DNA of 64,000 nt from Pedobacter ghigonis. GTDB lineage: Bacteria > Bacteroidota > Bacteroidia > Sphingobacteriales > Sphingobacteriaceae. Both the position numbers and the translations under genes were made by a program. Every line of letters begins with the position of its first letter. Position 1 is the first letter of the stretch. The stretch spans positions 124,001-188,000 of the forward strand of contig NZ_CAESCM010000001.1 in NCBI RefSeq assembly GCF_903166585.1, read 5' to 3'. This document shows positions 56,986 through 64,000 of the stretch, piece after piece. The notes under the pieces were generated by a model. That model was not told the DNA's origin. It worked only from the letters and a program-made list of their open reading frames with translations, and did not search any database.

Positions 56986-59088
56986 TTAATTCAATTCTAT
57001 CTGTACCCCTATTCCCTTACCAATTTTGGTACCTGCAGCTATCGACTGAGCGGTTACCTTGCCTGAGCCAAAAACTTTGGTTTTTAAACCTGCATTTCCC
57101 AATAAATACAAGGCATCTTTAAGTCCCATTCCAGCTACGTTTGGCATAATACCTTTACGTTCGTTGTTTTCCTGGAAAATGGTTCCTGCACTGGTATCAA
57201 TTATGTTATAGTATTCAGATTTTGACGCAAAAAGCGGTTTAAATCCGAATGCCTTATATACTTTTTGCGTAGCCTTGCTTTGACCAGCTTTTGTAGGCGG
57301 CGTACCCGTGTTACCCACTAAACGCGTTGGCACATCATTATACATCTGCATATCGCTGGCATAAATGCGGTCAGAAATTTCCCTGAACACTGGTCCCGAA
57401 ACCGTAGCGCCGTAATAAGCTCCTTTTGGATCGTTGATTACCACGATTAAAGAATATTTAGGCTTATCAGCCGGAAAATATCCCACAAAAGAAGCCTGGT
57501 ATTGCTTATTGGCCTTATATCCTTTATTTGCATCAGCAACCTGAGCAGTACCTGTTTTACCAGCAATCGGATATAAAGGATTATAAACCACTTGCTTTCC
57601 GCTACCTTCGGTTACCACACCCTCAAGCATTTTCTTTACTTTACTCAGCGTAACATCCGAACAGATTTTCTCATTGATTACCCTGGCTTTAAACTGCTCA
57701 ATCGGGTTACCCAGTCTTCTAATCTCTTTCACGAAAATCGGTTGTACCATTTTACCATTATTAGCCACCGCGTTATAAAGGGTAAGCATTTTCAATGGCG
57801 TTAACTGCATTTCATAACCATACGCCATTTGAGGAAGGGTCATGTTTTTGTTCCAGCTTTTATTTGTTTTAGGATTTTTAACCACAGGCCTTGCTTCACC
57901 AGGGATCTGTAGCTCCATTTTTTGGTTAAGATGCCAATCGTACAAATGATCGGTAAATTTTATCGGATCGCTACCATAATGCATGTTGATCAATTTTGCA
58001 ATTGCAGCATTAGAAGAGGTTTCGAATGCTTTTTTTGCAGTAACTGTTTCAATTTTCGGGTGCGAATCTGTAATCAGCTTGCCTGGAATCTGATAATACC
58101 CGGTTCCAATCATGGTATTGGTATCAATCAGCTTATCTTCTAAAAGCGCCATGTAAGAAGCCAGTTTAAAAGTCGAGCCCGGATCCTGGTTACCTGCAAT
58201 GGCATAATTAAACTTCTCTTTGTAAACACCTTCTTCTACTTTAGAGAAATTGGCTACCGCCCTGATTTCACCAGTCGCGACTTCCATTAAAATCACCGTC
58301 CCATGATCTGCCTGCGATTTGATTAATTGCTTTTCCAAGGCACTTTGCGCCAAATCCTGCATATTTACATCAATGGTTGAGATAATATCGGCTCCATCTT
58401 TTGGCGCAACTTCTGCTTCTTCGTTCACAGGAATATAAACTCCACCGGCAATACGCTGCATCAGCCTTTTTCCGGTTTCGCCGTTGATATATTCTTTATA
58501 TGCACCTTCCAAACCTACCCCGTTAGCCACATTTTCGTTTTTATAACCAATTGTACGGGCAGCGAGAGCCTGAAAAGGAAGGATACGTTTATTCTGTTGC
58601 ACAGCAATTAAGCCACCACTGAACTTACCTATATTATAAAGGGGAAAACTCCTGATGGTTTTAAGATCGGCATACCCTACTTTACGGTGAATTAATAAAT
58701 AACGTGCACTATCCTGACGACCTTTACGCAGGTAACGGGCATATTCTTTTGCAGTTTTATCCTGAAAAATCTGAGCTAACTTATAACCCAGCGAATCTAC
58801 TTTCTCATTAAATACCTTATCCTCAGCAATACCACCGGCAAACATATCCATACGCAGCTCGTACTCCGGAATTGAAGTAGCCAGCAAACTGCCATCATTA
58901 GAATAAATATTCCCACGGGTTGCCTCCACACTCACATAACGTGTAGAAAGACTATCTGCCATAGCTTTCCATTTTTTCCCCTGTACAAACTGCACCTGAC
59001 CGAGGCGTAAAAACACCGCGAAAGCAAAAAGCACAATTAAGCCAAATGCCAGATATACACGAAGCAAGATGTTTGCTCTAATATTCAT
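56986..59088 (-). CDS. ftsI: Septal peptidoglycan transpeptidase FtsI/SpoVD-type with PASTA domain
   Basis: The class B penicillin-binding protein (700 residues from the ATG at 59088) has an N-terminal membrane helix (~12-30) and a pedestal domain. The transpeptidase has SxxK in DPGSTFKLASY, SSN in FETSSNAAIAKL and KTGTA in IAGKTGTAQVA. One PASTA domain (~645-700, MPNVAGMGLKDALYLLGNAG) ends the protein, as in SpoVD. It overlaps ftsL by 11 bp. Confidence 0.95.
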   Translation of the reverse strand: MNIRANILLRVYLAFGLIVLFAFAVFLRLGQVQFVQGKKWKAMADSLSTRYVSVEATRGNIYSNDGSLLATSIPEYELRMDMFAGGIAEDKVFNEKVDSLGYKLAQIFQDKTAKEYARYLRKGRQDSARYLLIHRKVGYADLKTIRSFPLYNIGKFSGGLIAVQQNKRILPFQALAARTIGYKNENVANGVGLEGAYKEYINGETGKRLMQRIAGGVYIPVNEEAEVAPKDGADIISTIDVNMQDLAQSALEKQLIKSQADHGTVILMEVATGEIRAVANFSKVEEGVYKEKFNYAIAGNQDPGSTFKLASYMALLEDKLIDTNTMIGTGYYQIPGKLITDSHPKIETVTAKKAFETSSNAAIAKLINMHYGSDPIKFTDHLYDWHLNQKMELQIPGEARPVVKNPKTNKSWNKNMTLPQMAYGYEMQLTPLKMLTLYNAVANNGKMVQPIFVKEIRRLGNPIEQFKARVINEKICSDVTLSKVKKMLEGVVTEGSGKQVVYNPLYPIAGKTGTAQVADANKGYKANKQYQASFVGYFPADKPKYSLIVVINDPKGAYYGATVSGPVFREISDRIYASDMQMYNDVPTRLVGNTGTPPTKAGQSKATQKVYKAFGFKPLFASKSEYYNIIDTSAGTIFQENNERKGIMPNVAGMGLKDALYLLGNAGLKTKVFGSGKVTAQSIAAGTKIGKGIGVQIELN

Positions 59089-59500
59089 CGCTTTTAACAA
59101 TTATTTTTTTTGGTGGTTCAATCAGTTCTTTTATCCCTAGGGTATCAACCTTTTTGGCAACCTCTGTTAGTTTACTTTTAAACATCAGATCTGCCTTTAG
59201 CGATTTATACTCCCATCGCAATTCTTTTACTTCTTTATTCAATTTATCAATGCGGCGTACATTGTTTACCGCAAAGTGGCTATTGGCAATGTAAACCATT
59301 CCCAGAAAGGCCAAAAAACACAAATAAGGCAAAGCATCAGTTGCCGCCTCTTTACTTACTAATCCATCATTAAAAAGCTTGCTAATGAAGGAGTTGCTAT
59401 CCATTTTCTCCTCAGCGGTTTTCGGCTTTTTGGGCGCGGCTTTTAATTCCGGCTCAGGTCCAACTTCCTCTTCTTCTATCTCCTCTCTAAACCTGTTCAT
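59078..59500 (-). CDS. ftsL: FtsL-like divisome protein
   Basis: A 140-residue protein with a charged N-terminus (EEEVGPEPELKAAPKKPK), one membrane helix (~60-78) and a coiled coil (~85-120, RRIDKLNKEVKELRWEYKSL). Sequence conservation in FtsL is low, so the call rests on size, topology and its place between rsmH and ftsI. Translation starts 4 bp inside the rsmH stop region. Confidence 0.8.
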   Translation of the reverse strand: MNRFREEIEEEEVGPEPELKAAPKKPKTAEEKMDSNSFISKLFNDGLVSKEAATDALPYLCFLAFLGMVYIANSHFAVNNVRRIDKLNKEVKELRWEYKSLKADLMFKSKLTEVAKKVDTLGIKELIEPPKKIIVKSDEY

Positions 59501-60402
59501 ATTTTTTCTGCAATTCTTAGTTTCGCACTGCGGGCACGATTGTTCCTGGCAATCTCCTCATCAGTGGCAATAATCGCTTTACGTGTAATTACATTAAATG
59601 GCTTTTGCTGGTTCCCGAAGAAATCTTTCTCCACCTCTCCCTGAAATTTCCCTTTAGCCATAAAGTTTTTAACCGGTCGGTCTTCAAGCGAATGATAAGA
59701 CATTACCACCAAATGACCACCTGGCTTTAACACCTCGGCCGCCTGCTGTAAAAAATCTTCCAGCACCTGTATCTCCGCATTCACCTCTATACGCAAAGCC
59801 TGAAAAACCTGCGCCAGGTATTTATTTTCCTTTCCTTTAGGAATATAGGCCGATATAGCCGATTTCAAACTGTTAACATCGGTAAAAGACTTTTCCAAAC
59901 GCGCAGTAACTATAGCCCGAGCCAAAGACTTCGCGTTTTTCACCTCACCATAAATGCCAAAAATTTTATGCAACTTATCTTCAGTATAGGTATTCAGAAT
60001 TTCAGCAGCAGTTAAATTGCGGTGCTGATCCATACGCATATCCAGATCGGCATTATGGCGGATTGAAAAACCACGCTCAGGCACATCAAACTGATGCGAG
60101 GAAACCCCCAAATCAGCCAGAATACCATCTACCTGCCTAAAACCTTTTAAACGGAGATTATTTTTCAAAAACCCGAAATTCTGATCTATAAACACAAAGC
60201 GATCATCAGCAGGAATATTAGCCTGCGCATCTGGATCCTGATCAAAAGCAATTAAAGTTCCTTTCGGACCAAGATGTTTTAAAATCTCGCGCGAATGACC
60301 ACCGCCACCAAAAGTAACATCCACATAAACCCCATCAGGTTTAATATTCAAGCCATCAATACAAGGCTGCAGCATCACCGGAACATGGTAATTATTCTCC
60401 AT
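59497..60402 (-). CDS. rsmH: 16S rRNA (cytosine-1402-N4)-methyltransferase
   Basis: The 301-residue enzyme methylates 16S rRNA with S-adenosylmethionine. VDVTFGGGGHSREIL is the SAM loop; ILADLGVSSHQFD, PERGFSIRHNADLDMRMD and VVMSYHSLEDRPVK are typical. The ATG at 60402 lies within the end of mraZ and is preceded by AAGGAGGTGCTG, a clear Shine-Dalgarno. The longer GTG start at 60408 is less likely. Confidence 0.96.
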   Translation of the reverse strand: MENNYHVPVMLQPCIDGLNIKPDGVYVDVTFGGGGHSREILKHLGPKGTLIAFDQDPDAQANIPADDRFVFIDQNFGFLKNNLRLKGFRQVDGILADLGVSSHQFDVPERGFSIRHNADLDMRMDQHRNLTAAEILNTYTEDKLHKIFGIYGEVKNAKSLARAIVTARLEKSFTDVNSLKSAISAYIPKGKENKYLAQVFQALRIEVNAEIQVLEDFLQQAAEVLKPGGHLVVMSYHSLEDRPVKNFMAKGKFQGEVEKDFFGNQQKPFNVITRKAIIATDEEIARNNRARSAKLRIAEKI

Positions 60403-60859
60403 CAGCACCTCCTTTCTTATCGCCCATTACTTTTTGAGCAAGGCTAGCGAAATTGGCCGGCACATCATCAAAAATATCTTCGTAAGATTTTTTATCCCAA
60501 ACCTCGATACGATCTAACTGGCAAGCCAAAACCAGATCACTACCAATACCGGCATACTCTACCAAAGATTTCGGCAACAATACACGGCCAGCAGCATCAA
60601 GCGAAAGCTCGGTAGCCCCACGGGTGAAAGCCCTTACAAAGGCACGGTTTTCCTGATCGTAAATATTAAGCTTGGCAAGGTCGGCCACAACAGCGTCCCA
60701 AACATTTTTAGGATAGATTACCAGATTTTTTTCAAAACCACGGTTAATTATGAGCCCATCATTCTCAGCATTAGGCAATTGTTTCTTAAGCGCAGCAGGC
60801 ACCATAAGGCGGCCCTTTGCGTCAAGTTTACAATCAAATTCTCCTAAAAGTTGGGTCAT
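60392..60859 (-). CDS. mraZ: Transcriptional regulator MraZ
   Basis: A 155-residue AbrB-like protein with two swapped-hairpin repeats: GEFDCKLDAKGRLMVPAALK near the start and ATELSLDAAGRVLLPKSLVE in the middle. It binds DNA upstream of its own operon and controls the dcw cluster. Three 10-bp-phased GTGGT repeats precede it, fitting its known mode of binding. It is the first gene of the cluster. Confidence 0.95.
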   Translation of the reverse strand: MTQLLGEFDCKLDAKGRLMVPAALKKQLPNAENDGLIINRGFEKNLVIYPKNVWDAVVADLAKLNIYDQENRAFVRAFTRGATELSLDAAGRVLLPKSLVEYAGIGSDLVLACQLDRIEVWDKKSYEDIFDDVPANFASLAQKVMGDKKGGADGE

Positions 60860-60902
60860 AGTGGTATCTACACTTTTTATCTAGTGTAAAAGTAAAGAGT
60901 TC

Positions 60903-60928
60903 TACCACTTTTTACCACTTTTTACCAC
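60903..60928 (-). promoter_or_regulatory. Three tandem MraZ-box repeats
   Basis: TACCAC at 60903, 60913 and 60923 (GTGGTA on the minus strand) are separated by exactly 10 bp with A-rich spacers. MraZ proteins bind 10-bp-phased TGGGN-type repeats, so this is probably the autoregulatory site. Confidence 0.75.
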
Positions 60929-61302
60929 AAAAAAGTTTTCCACATCGTTTTTGTTACAATTTGGAGGCTGCAATATAACCAGAATATATAGATTGGCATA
61001 TTCAAAAAGCCACTACATACTGATAATAAGGCGATTAAAAATAAAATATCCAAAAGTGTCACGCCCGCCCATTTTTGCCCAATATTTTGAAGTTTTATCC
61101 TAAATACGCTCATTTATAGGATATAAAACCACGCTAGCCTTTCATTTTGTGGTTCATTTTGTGTCTTTTTTGGAAAAATCTCCCACACACCAAACCAGTC
61201 TACATAACGATACGATTACGCAAACGTTTGAGCGTTATTTGCATTTTCTTTATCACCTGTTTATCTCTAATTTGTGATTAATCTCACCCATAAACACTAA
61301 AA
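60929..61302. other. Intergenic region between mraZ and the hexosaminidase
   Basis: The stretch carries a minus-strand frame of 63 codons that I reject, and a LacI-type palindrome at 61221-61230. No terminator or RNA gene was seen. Confidence 0.5.
61221..61230. promoter_or_regulatory. CAAACGTTTG palindrome upstream of the hexosaminidase
   Basis: Identical to the site at 6659-6668, 73 bp before the ATG. The central CG and symmetry fit a LacI-family operator for a carbohydrate gene. Confidence 0.5.
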
Positions 61303-63339
61303 ATGAAACCAAAAATCCTAAAAATGATACTTGCGCTGACTTTGAGCGCTTCGATCAGTTTTTCTCAGACAACCAAATCGCAAGACCTATCCTCAAATGG
61401 CGTTATTCCTAAACCGTTATCTGTTACGCCATCTGCAGGCAAATTTGAATTTAAACCAACCACCCCTATCTATTACCAGGAGCAAGCTCAGACAGCCATA
61501 AACCTGTTTGTTTCACTACTGGCAGGCAGTACCGGCATAAATACTAAAACTTTGCCCTTACAAAACCAAAGTGAAGGTGTACTCTTTATGGTATCGGACA
61601 CTTTGAATAGTTTGGGTGAAGAGGGTTACCGGATCAGGATCACCCCTGCTGCCATCAGGGTTTATGCCAAAACGGGTGCAGGGATATTTAACGCCACACA
61701 AACCATCAGGCAATTGTTACCCGCACAAATTGAAGGCAAAACAAACGGAAAAACTTCGTGGAGCATTCCTTGCGGCGAAATTATGGATAAACCACGTTAT
61801 GGCTGGCGCGGATATATGCAGGATGTTAGCCGTACTTTTTATGGTGTTGATGTGATGAAGAAATATATGGATGTAATGGCATTGTATAAATTAAATGTAT
61901 TGCACCTGCACTTAACCGACGATCAGGGCTGGCGGATAGAAATTAAAAAATATCCCCTGCTTACCGGTACGAAAACTACCATATTTGATAAAAGCACCAA
62001 CCAACCCGCAGAAAGAAGTGGTTTTTATACACAGGATCAGATTCGCGATTTAGTTAAATATGCAGCTCAACGCAACATTACCATCATTCCTGAAATTGAT
62101 GTACCCGGCCACTCCTGGCCTACCGTACTGGCTTACCCCGAACTGGGTGTAAACCAGAACCGCAAACCGGATTTTATTTTTCCATTCCTGGATTCGTGGT
62201 CGTACTGGGGCAACCAGTTTACCCCAAATACCCTCGATCCAACCAAAGAAAAGGTTTACGAATTCTTAAGTAACGTATTTACCGAACTGGCTGATCTTTT
62301 TCCGGCAGATTACATCCATTTCGGTGGCGACGAGGTAAGACATGTGCTTTGGGAAAAAGAACCGCACGTACAGGAATTTATGAAAGCCAAATCGCTAAAA
62401 AACACCAACGAATTGCAGAGCTATTTTGTGAAGCGGATCTCAACCATTATTAAAAGTAAAGGCAAAAAACCAATTGGTTGGAACGATATTTTAAGTGATG
62501 CCCAAAACCTCACCAAAGAAACAGCAATTATGTCGTGGCTTGGTGACGAAGCCATAGCCGATGCTGCAAAAAACGGATTTTATGTGGTTGCCACCCCTAC
62601 TGATCCTTTCTATTTCGATATTACCCAGGCCGACCGCAACGATGGCACCATGAGCGATCTGGCTTATGGCAACATCAATACGCTGGAAAAAATATACAAC
62701 TACGAACCTGAAACCGGCTTAAGCCAGGAAGAAGGGAAATTTATTTTAGGTGTACAGGCCAACCAATGGACAGCGATAACCCAGGACCTGAAAGACATGA
62801 ACGTGCAGAATTTCCCACGTTTACTGGCATTGGCCGAAACAGGCTGGATACCTAAAGGAAACAGAGATATGACTGGGTTTAAAATGCGTTTATCGGAAAA
62901 CCTTAAACGACTTGACCTGCTCAAAATAGATTATTACAAACCTGGAGGCTACATTTCGGGAAGCTGGGAAGCCAAAGCAATTGGCAACGAATTTCGGACG
63001 CTTAGCTGGGATGTAACCAAAAAGACTTATGCCAACGGCCGCATTACTGCAGGATTCTTTTATACCAAAGGTGCTAATTTTATGGAAATCAAAAAAGTAG
63101 AACTGCTCGAAAACGGAAAAGTAATTGCCAGTGATGAACATACAGGTATTGCAGATAAATTCAGAGGTACGCATAAGGTTAAAAGCTTTTTATACCACCT
63201 GCAGCTCGATCACTACAAGCCCAATGCAAAGTATGAACTAAAAGCAGAAGTTAAAGGCATTGGTGGCACCGACAGCAATGGTAACTTCACTTACAACCTA
63301 AGCCCTTTTGACCGGTTAAATGTAGCCGAAACTAAATAA
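61303..63339 (+). CDS. Beta-N-acetylhexosaminidase, glycoside hydrolase family 20
   Basis: This 678-residue exported enzyme removes terminal GlcNAc or GalNAc from glycans or chitin fragments. It has a signal peptide (ILALTLSASISFS), a GH20b domain (~35-160) and a catalytic barrel (~165-520). The assisting Asp and acid Glu are in IHFGGDEVRHVLW, and LHLTDDQGWRIEIKKYPLL and IPEIDVPGHSWP are typical. A C-terminal beta domain follows. It probably feeds GlcNAc to the kinase-type pathway at 1748, which is inference. It is monocistronic with a terminator. Confidence 0.94.
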   Translation: MKPKILKMILALTLSASISFSQTTKSQDLSSNGVIPKPLSVTPSAGKFEFKPTTPIYYQEQAQTAINLFVSLLAGSTGINTKTLPLQNQSEGVLFMVSDTLNSLGEEGYRIRITPAAIRVYAKTGAGIFNATQTIRQLLPAQIEGKTNGKTSWSIPCGEIMDKPRYGWRGYMQDVSRTFYGVDVMKKYMDVMALYKLNVLHLHLTDDQGWRIEIKKYPLLTGTKTTIFDKSTNQPAERSGFYTQDQIRDLVKYAAQRNITIIPEIDVPGHSWPTVLAYPELGVNQNRKPDFIFPFLDSWSYWGNQFTPNTLDPTKEKVYEFLSNVFTELADLFPADYIHFGGDEVRHVLWEKEPHVQEFMKAKSLKNTNELQSYFVKRISTIIKSKGKKPIGWNDILSDAQNLTKETAIMSWLGDEAIADAAKNGFYVVATPTDPFYFDITQADRNDGTMSDLAYGNINTLEKIYNYEPETGLSQEEGKFILGVQANQWTAITQDLKDMNVQNFPRLLALAETGWIPKGNRDMTGFKMRLSENLKRLDLLKIDYYKPGGYISGSWEAKAIGNEFRTLSWDVTKKTYANGRITAGFFYTKGANFMEIKKVELLENGKVIASDEHTGIADKFRGTHKVKSFLYHLQLDHYKPNAKYELKAEVKGIGGTDSNGNFTYNLSPFDRLNVAETK

Positions 63340-63349
63340 TATACCCTAC

Positions 63350-63389
63350 ATCTAATATGTGCATGAATCCGTGCACATATTAGATTTTA
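63350..63389 (+). terminator. Terminator of the hexosaminidase
   Basis: ATCTAATATGTGCA (63350-63363) pairs fully with 63372-63385, followed by TTTT. Confidence 0.85.
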
Positions 63390-63433
63390 AAATCATATCC
63401 TAATTTTGTCTGATAGCCAAATTCGAACTTTAC

Positions 63434-63456
63434 TTATTTAGACTTATTAAAAATAA
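63434..63456. promoter_or_regulatory. Possible iron (Fur) box before the PepSY gene
   Basis: TTATTTAGACT followed by an AT-rich half that returns to AATAA. The symmetry is incomplete. The pattern recalls iron boxes in Bacteroidota, and PepSY membrane proteins are often iron regulated. Confidence 0.3.
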
Positions 63457-63541
63457 TTTGCATAAACGGGATTAAAACTATTTCTTTGTAGCACAAACAA
63501 ATTCTGAAATACGTTCCCTATCAAGGGTATATCTCCGTTAA

Positions 63542-64000
63542 ATGAAATCAGCAGGCAATTCTAAAAAAATCAGTTGGGCAAAGCACCAAAAGAGATGGTT
63601 CGGCAAATGGCACCTTTATTTGGGTATTATTGCGGGTGCAATAGTGGCTTTCGTAGGTGTTACCGGGAGTATCCTTGTTTTTCAGGATGAGATTGACCGG
63701 GCGCTAAATCCTAAGCTGTTTGAGGTGGTTGCGCAAAAGCAAAAAATGCCGGTTGAAGAGATTGTGCCGCTCATTAAAAAGAACTACCCTGGGCTAAAAA
63801 TCGACTACCTGATGCTGAATAACTTCAAAAATCCCAATGAAGCTTACAGCGTTTTGAATTTAAAAAGTGGCGAAGAAACCTTTATTAATCCATATACCGG
63901 AAAAACAAGTGGTAAAAGAATACACACCAGTTCTTTTATCCACGTAGTTACCGAGCTGCACCGAACCTTGTTAATTCCAGTTGCCGGACGCTACATTTGC
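63542..64000 (+). CDS. PepSY-associated membrane protein, N-terminal part (runs off the window)
   Basis: The first 153 residues begin with a basic stretch, then WHLYLGIIAGAIVAFVGVTG (first membrane helix), VFQDEIDRALNP and a PepSY domain (~60-130). The histidine-containing ELHRTLLIPVAGRYI is seen just at the end. This fits the PepSY_TM family, inner-membrane proteins linked to siderophore or ferric reductase systems. The C-terminal helices lie beyond the window. Confidence 0.85.
   Translation, partial: MKSAGNSKKISWAKHQKRWFGKWHLYLGIIAGAIVAFVGVTGSILVFQDEIDRALNPKLFEVVAQKQKMPVEEIVPLIKKNYPGLKIDYLMLNNFKNPNEAYSVLNLKSGEETFINPYTGKTSGKRIHTSSFIHVVTELHRTLLIPVAGRYIC

Noticed and set aside
60871..60892. 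TACACT-N8-AGTGTA inverted repeat before mraZ as a fifth Nudix-type operator
   Set aside because: The arms are in the reverse order and the spacer is different, so it does not match the four sites.
60922..61113. 63-codon minus-strand frame with hydrophobic stretches upstream of mraZ
   Set aside because: It runs into the MraZ repeats, has no recognisable family or promoter, and the region is AT-rich, so chance is the simpler reading.

Overview
The window looks like chromosomal DNA from a Bacteroidota bacterium, most likely of the Sphingobacteriaceae (Pedobacter-like). This rests on recognition rather than a search. Supporting signs are AT-rich intergenic DNA, repeated matches to the Bacteroidota -7 promoter element TAnnTTTG, few Shine-Dalgarno sequences, TonB receptors with a carboxypeptidase-regulatory-like N-terminal domain, a small histone H1-like protein, a meso-DAP type MurE (DNPR motif) and an FtsZ ending in SFLHDNVD. 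I found no rRNA, tRNA, transposase, phage or CRISPR array.

Layout. 1-6.5 kb: end of a biotin carboxylase, threonine aldolase, a BadF/BadG-type sugar kinase, a Nudix-fold transcription regulator, and a tight operon pfkA - degenerate kinase paralogue - gapA. 6.5-7.4 kb: a gene-poor region with two promoter/operator modules, a probable small RNA with an intrinsic terminator, a 3 x 42 bp tandem repeat and REP-like hairpin repeats. 7.4-15 kb: TlpA-like thioredoxin, DeoR regulator divergent from a 5'-nucleotidase, a GRDP/TIGR04222-like membrane protein, a Crp/Fnr regulator, and a DUF6660-like protein with a TonB receptor. 15-20 kb: a second small-RNA candidate, a palindrome array, and a GH31 glucosidase - glgB operon. 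20-27 kb: TonB receptor, penicillin acylase, a small membrane protein and a LuxE-like protein. 27-32.7 kb: a probable zinc-homeostasis locus, reading (minus strand) MerC - small lipoprotein - ABC ATPase - His-rich permease - three DUF3299-like paralogues - Fur/Zur, divergent from a COG0523 GTPase gene with an in-frame TGA. 32.8-44 kb: tyrS, patatin, AcpH-like protein, ligA, dapA, GNAT, a CRP-AraC fusion regulator, histone-like protein, chloroperoxidase-type hydrolase and an alpha-oxoamine synthase. 44.5-60.9 kb: the division/cell-wall (dcw) cluster mraZ-rsmH-ftsL-ftsI-murE-mraY-murD-ftsW-murG-murC-ftsQ-ftsA-ftsZ, all minus strand, without murF or ddl. 61-64 kb: GH20 hexosaminidase and a truncated PepSY membrane protein.

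How the parts may work together. A 15-bp inverted repeat, GTGTA-N5-TACAC, occurs before the GlcNAc-kinase-like gene, between the Nudix regulator and pfkA, over a promoter of the orphan RNA at 6.86-7.02 kb, and (one mismatch) before the GH31-glgB operon. I infer a carbohydrate regulon read by the Nudix regulator, linking amino-sugar phosphorylation, glycolysis, alpha-glucan metabolism and a small RNA. The pfkA operon also carries a kinase paralogue that has lost its phosphate-binding Asp, possibly a sensor. Two genes look damaged or miscalled. The COG0523 GTPase has TGA where a Trp is expected, and murG has no ATG, GTG or TTG in its frame upstream of the conserved glycine loop. Both need read-level checking.
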